DNA of 64,000 nt from Emticicia soli (GTDB lineage Bacteria > Bacteroidota > Bacteroidia > Cytophagales > Spirosomataceae): NCBI RefSeq assembly GCF_037860775.1, contig NZ_JBBEWC010000007.1, positions 310,001 to 374,000 on the forward strand, in the 5' to 3' direction. Numbering within the stretch: the first letter of the stretch is position 1; the number at the start of each line of letters is the position of its first letter. The notes under the pieces are model-generated. The model did no database searches and had not been told where the DNA came from. It saw only the letters and a list, made by a program, of their open reading frames with translations. Positions 57,069 through 64,000 of the stretch are shown here, piece by piece. The position numbers were made by a program, and so were the translations under genes.

Positions 57069-57759
57069 AAACATTCCGCCGCCATTTGCCCATGCAATTG
57101 AGCTGTCGGGAGAAATTGAACAAAACAAAGATTTAACTCTTTCTTTTGATCTGACCTATTTAGACCGTGACCTTCTGACAGAAGACGAAATCATGGACGA
57201 AGGATTTTCGGCAAATGACGATTTCAGTTGGAAGGGTACGCTACCCGATGTGTGGAAAGATATTTTATTTGGCAACCTGAAATCGGCCAAGCCATTGAAA
57301 ATAAAAAATCTGGAGCCGCATCAGCATTTTTGGCAGGTAGATTTCAACGGACAATCGTTTTATCCGTCTAATGCAGATAAGCTTTCATATTTGCTTGAAG
57401 AAATTCAACAGGCTATTTTTGAAAAAGCAAAACGAGAACTGCCGCTACATCTGGTATTCTTTAGAAACCAAGCCGGCGAAAGCAAGGAGTTTACAATTAA
57501 TGCCTCTTTTGCAGAAAGAAGCGTAGAAATTACCCGTAAAGAGAATAATGATGCTGCCAGAACATCTTATTTGCCTTGGGAAGAACTCAATTTTATACTG
57601 AAAAATACTTTCTCAGGCGAGTTTATTATGGATGTTGCCTTTAACCAGAAACCATCGCACAAAGGTACTTTTGTTAATATTGGTGATGGGTATTGGTATG
57701 AAGTCGGAAAGTCGCTACTGATAGAGCCTTACAAAATTCAGAAGATGTTTAAGTTGTAG
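57034..57759 (+). CDS. Protein of unknown function overlapping menE
   Basis: A 241-residue protein started at the ATG at 57034 (MSTFSLKYQTSENIPPPFAH), which gives a 35-base overlap with menE; an earlier in-frame start would overlap more. I do not recognise it. It is soluble and acidic in the first half (DRDLLTEDEIMDEGFSANDD), with a QHFWQVDFNGQSFYPS segment and a regular alternation of strands that could suit a small beta fold. The tight overlap makes co-translation with menE very likely, so a role near menaquinone synthesis is possible. A bidirectional terminator follows. Confidence 0.75.
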   Translation: MSTFSLKYQTSENIPPPFAHAIELSGEIEQNKDLTLSFDLTYLDRDLLTEDEIMDEGFSANDDFSWKGTLPDVWKDILFGNLKSAKPLKIKNLEPHQHFWQVDFNGQSFYPSNADKLSYLLEEIQQAIFEKAKRELPLHLVFFRNQAGESKEFTINASFAERSVEITRKENNDAARTSYLPWEELNFILKNTFSGEFIMDVAFNQKPSHKGTFVNIGDGYWYEVGKSLLIEPYKIQKMFKL

Positions 57760-57803
57760 GATTTTCACCGAATTCTATTCGATGATATTGGATACCATAA
57801 AAA

Positions 57804-57833
57804 AAACTCATCTCTAAAATTTGAGATGAGTTT
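57804..57833. terminator. Bidirectional terminator
   Basis: AAACTCATCTC and GAGATGAGTTT form a perfect 11-bp stem with an 8-base loop, between the menE-linked gene and the convergent susCD operon. Confidence 0.8.
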
Positions 57834-57860
57834 AAACATTATCTATTCAACCTATGATTA

Positions 57861-58334
57861 TTAATTCGCTCCCTGAATGCGAGAATACTTGGTAAAGGTT
57901 ACACCTTTGTAAGTTCCCGTCCAGCTTAATAAAAGAGTAGTTGCCGCTGTCGGATTTGCTACTCCTAATTCTGCCCATGTTTTTTTAAGCGTCGCCTTGC
58001 CTGTGTTATCTGTAACCAGGTCGCTTATTTTGGTGCCGTTTCTCATTGATAACGAAATCGGTAACGATGTTACGGCAATAGAGTCAATACCTTTGGTATG
58101 GTCTAAAATATTTGTTTTGTCGAGCTCTAGTAATTTAATTGAAAACGTAACATCTTTCGATATTTTGTTGGCAACGCTTGGGTCGGTCGTCATACCCGAC
58201 GAAGCAACACCGTTTTCATCTAATACTAAAAAAAGCAATGGAGCGACTACTCTGTCAACAAAAGGATCTTTCTTTTCGCAAGCCGACGTCAGGATAAATA
58301 GTCCTAGAAACAATATATATGCGGTCTTTTTCAT
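57861..58334 (-). CDS. Small lipoprotein of the SusCD operon
   Basis: A 157-residue lipoprotein (signal KKTAYILFLGLFILTSAC, lipobox cysteine at 19). The mature part is strand-rich (VVAPLLFLVLDENGVASSG, ISLSMRNGTKISDLVTDN, TTLLLSWTGTYKGVTFTKY) and looks like one immunoglobulin-like sandwich. I do not recognise the family. It is the third gene of the susC-susD unit, 41 bases after susD. In such loci extra lipoproteins usually bind the same substrate at the cell surface, which is the most likely role. Confidence 0.75.
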   Translation of the reverse strand: MKKTAYILFLGLFILTSACEKKDPFVDRVVAPLLFLVLDENGVASSGMTTDPSVANKISKDVTFSIKLLELDKTNILDHTKGIDSIAVTSLPISLSMRNGTKISDLVTDNTGKATLKKTWAELGVANPTAATTLLLSWTGTYKGVTFTKYSRIQGAN

Positions 58335-58375
58335 GTTCTTAAAGTTTTAATTGGTAAATAAATCCTGCCAAAAAA

Positions 58376-59845
58376 TTATTTTTCAGCCCACCATAATTTG
58401 GTTCTCATATTATCGGCACCACCATTCAACGAAATCCCTTTATCAAGGCTCGTTTTGTTCAACGAATACTCGGTAGTTGGGTATGGTAAGCGGGTTGGTA
58501 GCACGCCTTCGTTCTCAAATACCGCTCTTGGGTCTTTAAGTGGCAATACTGGGAAGCCTGTACGACGATACTCTGTCCATGATTCAACTGCATTACCAAA
58601 CAAAGCAATCCATTTTTGGTCTAAGATTTTCTCTTTTGTAGCAGCACCAACAGTTGCATAATATTGGGCAGGCAATTCAACTTTGTATTGGTCGAACGAC
58701 GCCTTGATACCTGCTTGCATATAAGCATTTGCATCGCCGCTTATATCTCCATCAATAGCAGCTTCTGCCAGAATCAATTGTAGCTCACTTAGCGTCATGA
58801 TTACACTTGGTGTAGTGGCTTGTGTAAAATAACTACCCAGAGTTGATGCCGAGCTAAGGTAAGTAGTAGCAATGGCATCTGGCAGACCGTTAGGGATACC
58901 TTCGTAGTTTCCGGCGCCGTTTTTATTAGCAAATACCGATAAACGTGTGTCGCCTAGGCTGCTTAGTTTATCTACAAAAGTTTTGCTCATGCTCCAGTCA
59001 GTACGGCTACCCATTACCATTACTTCGTGCCACTCGTTGTTACTTGGGCGTGTTGCAGTGTTCTTCAAAATGGCATTATCGTCGTTGCTGGTAAAGATTG
59101 GGAACTTGGCAGCATCAGATAAAATTTCGGTCATTATCGCTTTCGATTCGGCAGGTTTCTTTGCAGCCTGACGGTTCGCCAGGCGGAGTCTTAAAGAATT
59201 GGCAAATTTTTTCCATTTCAGAATATTGCCTTCATACAGAATATCACCCGATATAGCCGGCCCGCCAACAGTTAGTTTTTCGTTAGCTACTTTCAAATCG
59301 TTCAATAAACCTGCATATACTTGCTCCATCGAATCATACTCAGGCACATAAATAGGCGTGCCATCTGTACCTTTCAATGCTTGTGAGTAAGGAATAGCTC
59401 CATAAAGGTCGGTTAGTACCGAAAATACCCAACTACGCATAACAATTGCTGCACCTTCATAATTGGCATTAGGCGTTTTGCCTTCAGGACCTGCTTGTTT
59501 AATGATACTCTGGAAGTTTACCAGACCATCGTTAAAGAACGATTTCCAGGTATTGTTATAAAACGTTGGCGTAATACCGTAGTTGTCGCCTTCGTTTGAA
59601 TAAATGTTTCTTGCCAGGTATTGAATCCAGAGCATTGAACCATCAAGATTCAAGCGTTCAAATCTGGCGTTTCCGCCCCAGTATCTGTCAACCGATTTCT
59701 CGATTGCATAAGGTAACAGATATTGCGGGCTGATACTCGTAGGGTTGTTGGGGTCGGTATTCATTTCGTCGAAATCATCGGTACACGAACCTACCGAAAG
59801 CCCAATTGCAACAAATAGAGAAACTAATATTTTATATGATTTCAT
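58376..59845 (-). CDS. SusD/RagB-like outer-membrane lipoprotein
   Basis: A 489-residue SusD-like lipoprotein of the SusD-like_2 branch: signal (KILVSLFVAIGLSVGSC, lipobox Cys20), the opening DDFDEMNTDPNNPTSIS, and the branch-typical LLPYAIEKSVDRYW, MLWIQYLARNIYSNEGDNY and SWVFSVLTDLYGAIPYSQAL. It forms a lid on the SusC channel and delivers a ligand from outside. This branch is often found with non-starch or peptide substrates, but the substrate here is open. It lies 40 bases after susC and just before a small lipoprotein gene. No glycan-degrading enzyme gene is present in the window to hint at the substrate. Confidence 0.93.
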   Translation of the reverse strand: MKSYKILVSLFVAIGLSVGSCTDDFDEMNTDPNNPTSISPQYLLPYAIEKSVDRYWGGNARFERLNLDGSMLWIQYLARNIYSNEGDNYGITPTFYNNTWKSFFNDGLVNFQSIIKQAGPEGKTPNANYEGAAIVMRSWVFSVLTDLYGAIPYSQALKGTDGTPIYVPEYDSMEQVYAGLLNDLKVANEKLTVGGPAISGDILYEGNILKWKKFANSLRLRLANRQAAKKPAESKAIMTEILSDAAKFPIFTSNDDNAILKNTATRPSNNEWHEVMVMGSRTDWSMSKTFVDKLSSLGDTRLSVFANKNGAGNYEGIPNGLPDAIATTYLSSASTLGSYFTQATTPSVIMTLSELQLILAEAAIDGDISGDANAYMQAGIKASFDQYKVELPAQYYATVGAATKEKILDQKWIALFGNAVESWTEYRRTGFPVLPLKDPRAVFENEGVLPTRLPYPTTEYSLNKTSLDKGISLNGGADNMRTKLWWAEK

Positions 59846-59885
59846 AATGTTTCAGGTTTAATGATAAAAAACTAATTCCTCTCGC

Positions 59886-62800
59886 TTAGAAGCCCAACGA
59901 TAAGTTGAAACCTAGACTTCTTGATGATGGTAATTCACCATAGGCAAAGCCTTGAGAGTTACCTCCGAAACGGTCAACTTCTGGGTCGATATGAGGAGAG
60001 TTTTTAAACAAAATGGCAAGGTTTCTGCCCACTAAAGAAAGTTTCGCATTTTGTATTCTTGCTTTTTTCAATAATGCTTCCGGCAGACGGATACCTAGTG
60101 AAACTTCACGTAGTTTTATGTAGCTTCCATCAAAAATGGCTGCTTCGTGGTATCTTCTTGGGTTATTGTAGCCATATAATTGGTTTGCAGCAACAATCAC
60201 ATCGTTTGGTACGTATTGAGGGCTTTCGGCAGAGCCAATGTTTTTAACGCCTTTGCCAATGATACCTTCTTCACGACCGATAGCTGTTTCGGCATATTGG
60301 CCAGTCCAACGAGCAGTTCCTGTACCTTCATCATAGAAATCACCACCTTTTTTCACGTCAACCAATACCGAAAGGCTCAGGCGTTTGTAAGCAAAGGTAT
60401 TTGAGATACCACCCGTCCAGTCTGGTTGAATGTTACCTAATACTCTTGGTGTTGTTTCAACAACCGGCAAGCCATCAACATACACAATTTGTCCGTCAGG
60501 TGCATGTTTAAAGCCGATACCATATAGTGAGCCATAAGGTTGGCCAACTTGCGCTATCGAAATCAAGCCTCTGCGTTCTTGCAGAGTATAAGTGGTAAGT
60601 CCTTCAGCCAATTCAACTACAAGGTTTCTGTTTCTGGCAAAGTTTACGGCTACGTCCCACTTAAAGCCACTAACTGATTCAAACGGAGTACCTGACAAAG
60701 TAATCTCTAAACCTTTGTTGTTTATCTTACCTGCATTCAATATACGTTTGTCGTAACCACTGGCTTTTGAGATTTCAACACCCAGAATCTGGTTCTTGGT
60801 TGTTTGGTCGTAGTAAGTAAAATCTAAGCCCACTTTATTTCTGAAGAAACGAAGGTCAAGTCCTAATTCAACTCCTGTGGTAATTTCAGGTTTTAGGGAT
60901 GAATTTGCGATGGTGATATTTTCAAAGTACTCAGGAATTGAACCATTCCAAGAGCCACTGGCACGGAAAGTCTGTGCTAACTGATAAGGGTCAGCATCGT
61001 TTCCTACCTGCGCCCAGCTCGCTCTTACTTTACCAAAAGACAGGATATTCTTCGGAATATTAACCAAATCGGTAACAACCGCACTTGCTGAAACTGATGG
61101 ATAGAAATAAGAACGGGCATTAGAAGGCAAAGTACTTGACCAATCGTTTCGTGCAGTTACGTCCAGGAATAGGGCATTCAGGTAGCCAAATTGTGCCGAG
61201 CCATACAAACTTTGTACGTTTGTTTTTTCGATACGGCTTGCTACTGAGTTTTGGCTTGGGTTAGAGTTCGACAGGTTATATACACCATCAACCACTAACT
61301 CGCCCACATTCGTAAAGTTTCTTTTGTAATAATTAGTTCTAAGAGCGCCACCGCCTTGTGCTACTATTGTAAAGTTTTTGCCAATGCTCTTATCAAAGCT
61401 TAACAAGAAATCGTGGTTACTTTCCTGACGACGAAGCACTTCTTCTGAAAATGTTCCCGGCGTTCTGTTTCCATTACGTACACGTTCAAAGTTTGCAATG
61501 TTAATTCTTGTGTCGGTCCACATATCGGTTCCTGAACGCAACATTAATTTCAGGAATGGGAAAAGTTTTGCATTTACGGCGATGTTACCAACAAGACGGT
61601 CTTTGTCGTTTTTATTTGGCAAATACTCGTTTGTATAAAATGGGTTGGTAAAATACGTATGTTGCCAGTTTGGTGGGTCGCTATCTGGTAAACGACCAGC
61701 TACTGCTCTTTGAATATGTACATCGGCATAATCTTTATAGTCGGCAAGTTGGTCCCAAGATACGTGTCTGTGCGACCAGATGAACGTATCACCATTTTGG
61801 TAAGTACGGTTACCACCTGACTTAATATATTCGCCTGAAACAGTGGCCGAAAGGTATTTGGTAAGGTTATAATTTGAGTTTATTTTAAAGTTGCTTCTCT
61901 CAAAACCGTTTTTGTATGCAATACCTTTTTGGTCTAGTCTATCATAAGCTAAACGGAAGCTACCTTTTTCGTTAGCACCAGATAAAGCAATATGGTTGGT
62001 GAAAGAAGTACCAGTTTCCCAGAATTCGTTCCAGTTGTTTGGTTGAGGTGTAAGTGGAGCAACCTCTTTACCGGTAAACCATTGGCGTACCAAACGGCCA
62101 TCCATTGGCGCACCCCAGCTTTCGTCAGTTCCATCTGTACCGGTAGTTCTACCAGGGTTCACAAAGCCATACGCAGCTTTGTATTGGTCGTAAGCATCAG
62201 GTTGGATTGTACCACTCCAGCCATCTGAATACCAGGTTGTATAACCATTACCACCACCATAGGTGTTCTGGAAGTTTGGTTTTACCAATGGGCGTTCTGC
62301 CGTGAAGTTGGCATTGTATTCAATCCCTAAACCTTTTGAGCCTGCACCATCTTTTGAGGTAATCAGGATAACCCCGTTGGCAGCTCTTGAGCCATATAGC
62401 GCAGCAGCGTTTGGCCCTTTAAGTACCGAAATATCTTTAATGTTGTCAGGGTTAATCTCAGAAATCCCCCCGCCAAATTGTTTATCATATTGTTGTTGGA
62501 GCGGTACACCATCTAATACAATCAAGGGCTGGTTGTTACCCGAAACTGAAGATGAACCACGAATCTGGATTGTAGAACCACTACCCGGGCCGCCATTACT
62601 GCTAATTCTTACACCAGCGATACGGCCTGCTAATGAGTTAACCACGTTTGTTGAGCGAGCTTCAACCAGACTTTCGCCTTTTACTTCTTGTTGTGAGAAA
62701 CCTAATGATTTTTTCTCACGAGAAATCCCCAGCGCAGTTACCACAACCTCATTCAATGTTTTTGAGTCGGTTGCAAGGGTAATCTGGTAGTTTGTTCTGT

Positions 62801-63056
62801 TATCTATTTTTTCTTCTATTGTCTGAAACCCAATGGCGCTGAATACTAATATTCCGCCAGATGCAGGAACTTTGATTGTGAATTTTCCGCTGGCATCAGT
62901 CAATGTTCCTATTGCTGTTCCTTTTAATGCAATTGAGACCCCCGGTAGCGCACCCTCTTCGATCGAACTTACTACTCCCGTCAGAACCTTGTCTTGAGCA
63001 AGTATACTTAACGGAAGAAGCAACATAACTGTCAGATAGTATAAGTGTTTTTTCAT
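59886..63056 (-). CDS. SusC/RagA-like TonB-linked outer-membrane protein
   Basis: A 1056-residue transporter. I place the start at the ATG at 63056, where the signal peptide KKHLYYLTVMLLLPLSILAQ begins; the frame is open 16 codons upstream. Domains: CarboxypepD-regulatory-like (TGVVSSIEEGALPGVSIALKG), plug (VVVTALGISREKKSLGFSQ, RIAGVRISSNGGPGSGSTIQI, DISVLKGPNAAALYGSRAANGVI), then the barrel ending with LGFNLSLGF. It transports ligand captured by SusD using TonB energy. No ECF sigma or anti-sigma gene accompanies it here. The 5' side carries a long hairpin (63118-63178), and no TAnnTTTG promoter was found close by. Confidence 0.95.
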   Translation of the reverse strand: MKKHLYYLTVMLLLPLSILAQDKVLTGVVSSIEEGALPGVSIALKGTAIGTLTDASGKFTIKVPASGGILVFSAIGFQTIEEKIDNRTNYQITLATDSKTLNEVVVTALGISREKKSLGFSQQEVKGESLVEARSTNVVNSLAGRIAGVRISSNGGPGSGSTIQIRGSSSVSGNNQPLIVLDGVPLQQQYDKQFGGGISEINPDNIKDISVLKGPNAAALYGSRAANGVILITSKDGAGSKGLGIEYNANFTAERPLVKPNFQNTYGGGNGYTTWYSDGWSGTIQPDAYDQYKAAYGFVNPGRTTGTDGTDESWGAPMDGRLVRQWFTGKEVAPLTPQPNNWNEFWETGTSFTNHIALSGANEKGSFRLAYDRLDQKGIAYKNGFERSNFKINSNYNLTKYLSATVSGEYIKSGGNRTYQNGDTFIWSHRHVSWDQLADYKDYADVHIQRAVAGRLPDSDPPNWQHTYFTNPFYTNEYLPNKNDKDRLVGNIAVNAKLFPFLKLMLRSGTDMWTDTRINIANFERVRNGNRTPGTFSEEVLRRQESNHDFLLSFDKSIGKNFTIVAQGGGALRTNYYKRNFTNVGELVVDGVYNLSNSNPSQNSVASRIEKTNVQSLYGSAQFGYLNALFLDVTARNDWSSTLPSNARSYFYPSVSASAVVTDLVNIPKNILSFGKVRASWAQVGNDADPYQLAQTFRASGSWNGSIPEYFENITIANSSLKPEITTGVELGLDLRFFRNKVGLDFTYYDQTTKNQILGVEISKASGYDKRILNAGKINNKGLEITLSGTPFESVSGFKWDVAVNFARNRNLVVELAEGLTTYTLQERRGLISIAQVGQPYGSLYGIGFKHAPDGQIVYVDGLPVVETTPRVLGNIQPDWTGGISNTFAYKRLSLSVLVDVKKGGDFYDEGTGTARWTGQYAETAIGREEGIIGKGVKNIGSAESPQYVPNDVIVAANQLYGYNNPRRYHEAAIFDGSYIKLREVSLGIRLPEALLKKARIQNAKLSLVGRNLAILFKNSPHIDPEVDRFGGNSQGFAYGELPSSRSLGFNLSLGF

Positions 63057-63117
63057 AAGTGAAAGGTGTTTGTAAAGGTTTAAGTAAAAACAATAGGTAA
63101 GCAACTTACGAAGCCGT

Positions 63118-63178
63118 CCGACTCAATCACTTCCTCGAATTTCCGACCGCTCAGCTTCGAGATTATGATTGAAGTCGG
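63118..63178 (-). promoter_or_regulatory. Long stem-loop in the susC leader
   Basis: CCGACTCAATCACTTCCTCGAA (63118-63139, written here in two halves: CCGACTCAATCA and CTTCCTCGAA) pairs with 63156-63178 through GAC/GTC, CAATCA/TGATTG and CTCGAA/TTCGAG, with a 16-base loop. It lies 62 bases before the susC start. A regulatory RNA role is plausible; I could not match it to a known riboswitch. Confidence 0.5.
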
Positions 63179-64000
63179 GAGCTACGTCAGCAAGAGAGGT
63201 GCAAGCCTATCTCTTCTTAATCTTTAAAATTTTATAGTTTAGTTTAGTTTAAAAAGTTTGTATTTTTTTCTAAAGGAAAAAGGATTCCCGGTACATAGCC
63301 TTTGAAGGCATGCAATTAGAGTAACTTGATTGTTAAGAGCTTTTCTGAATAATTTTACCAGGTATTCAGCATTGCTGATAGTCGTGTAATGAGCAGACTA
63401 GCAGCCCCGCAACTTCGCTAATGTGAAGTCTATTATTTTATAGGGTTCAGATACTCGGCTTTTTGCGGTCGGAAGTGAGTCTCTGATGAAGTGTTATTGT
63501 ACTTTTCTAATAATTTCTAATGCAATAGTATATGTTAAAATAAGTACTTGCAAATAATTTTGTAAAAAATTTATTATACTATCGAAAATAGTTCATTTTA
63601 TTTAAAAATAACTTGGATATGTACAATATTATAGAATTTTTCATTACAAAATCAAAAAAATATAAAATTTGTTGCATGTGTGTGTTTTTAATGAAAATGA
63701 AAAATAAATTGATAAAATACTGTTTTGAAGTTTATAAAATTGGTATAATTTAAATTAAAGTTTAAAATATGTAAAAAGTATGTTAAAATAATTTTAAATA
63801 AAATTTTGTCATTTTGTTGTATTATATTACTTTTGCTGCTGTATTACTTTCTACAATTTCTAAAACAACATTGAAGTACTTCAGCAATATTTCAGTGAAC
63901 CAGCAAGCCAAAATCTTCTGAATTTATCAGTTCAGTCTTAAACACCACTGTCTGTTTAAATAACAAATTAATATCAGTTTACTTAAAGCTAAACAATCTT
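63179..64000. other. Long A+T-rich region upstream of the susCD operon
   Basis: About 820 bases with no convincing gene. The part near the operon (63179-63480) is mixed and holds small hairpins such as ACTTC-N-GAAGT near 63410-63430. The rest (63500-63830) is extremely A+T-rich. I see no promoter match, tRNA or repeat copy of the families described elsewhere. Confidence 0.6.

Noticed and set aside
63118..63220. Known riboswitch (SAM, TPP, cobalamin, FMN) in the susC leader
   Set aside because: I looked for the conserved cores and could not match any, so I report only an unnamed structured leader.
63500..63840. A replication origin in the very A+T-rich stretch
   Set aside because: No DnaA-box cluster or dnaA/dnaN gene is nearby.

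Overview
The window comes from a Bacteroidota chromosome of about 40% GC, most likely an aerobic member of the Cytophagales. The evidence is a SusC/SusD pair, TonB receptors with an N-terminal CarboxypepD-regulatory domain, several exact matches to the Bacteroidota promoter element TAnnTTTG, few Shine-Dalgarno sequences, menaquinone genes, a T9SS-type tail, LytS/LytTR signalling and a K+-dependent membrane pyrophosphatase. I saw no tRNA, rRNA, CRISPR array, prophage or intact conventional insertion sequence.

Layout. 1-8.4 kb: a gluconate-dehydrogenase-subunit-3-like protein, a decayed LuxR-type fragment, a secreted subtilase, an aminopeptidase P, a DUF1460 protein, a secreted amidohydrolase, a small membrane protein, a nucleoside-kinase-like protein, folD and a tiny T9SS-tail-like ORF. 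8.6-12.8 kb: a LytS kinase/LytTR regulator pair followed by a lipoprotein intradiol dioxygenase, with 21-bp-spaced direct repeats upstream, then an unknown gene paired with a pirin-like gene. 12.8-16.8 kb: an ECF sigma factor with a membrane vWA protein that is probably its anti-sigma partner, an unknown gene, prs and the L25/Ctc gene. 16.9-19.2 kb: a propeller-like secreted protein and a DUF6686-type pair.

19.2-25.4 kb is an iron-type locus. A Fur-family repressor is divergent from an operon of TonB siderophore receptor, PepSY membrane protein, DUF4198 protein and DUF6607 protein. Two 23-bp palindromes sit on the two facing promoters. 25.8-28.5 kb encodes a membrane pyrophosphatase with an OmpA-like peptidoglycan-binding domain fused to its C-terminus. 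28.7-36.8 kb holds two paralogous subtilases separated by a REP-associated transposase (RAYT) and a dense field of palindromes with GTAG feet.

36.8-49.8 kb: a PIG-L deacetylase, leuS, an exported SAM-hydrolase-like (DUF62) protein, a GAF-DHp-PAS protein without an ATPase domain, and a TPR lipoprotein-thrS-infC cluster, then an rRNA-type methyltransferase. 49.9-64 kb: two paralogous secreted proteins separated by a small palindromic element, EVE, menB, DUF2452, a Rieske lipoprotein, menE with an overlapping unknown gene, and a susC-susD-lipoprotein operon behind a long leader hairpin.

The points most worth following up are the pyrophosphatase-OmpA fusion, the RAYT with its GTAG palindromes, the Fur-type double operator, the LytTR-type repeats at the dioxygenase, and a cysteine-ending C-terminal domain shared by three secreted proteins. 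All homology calls come from reading motifs, without database searches.
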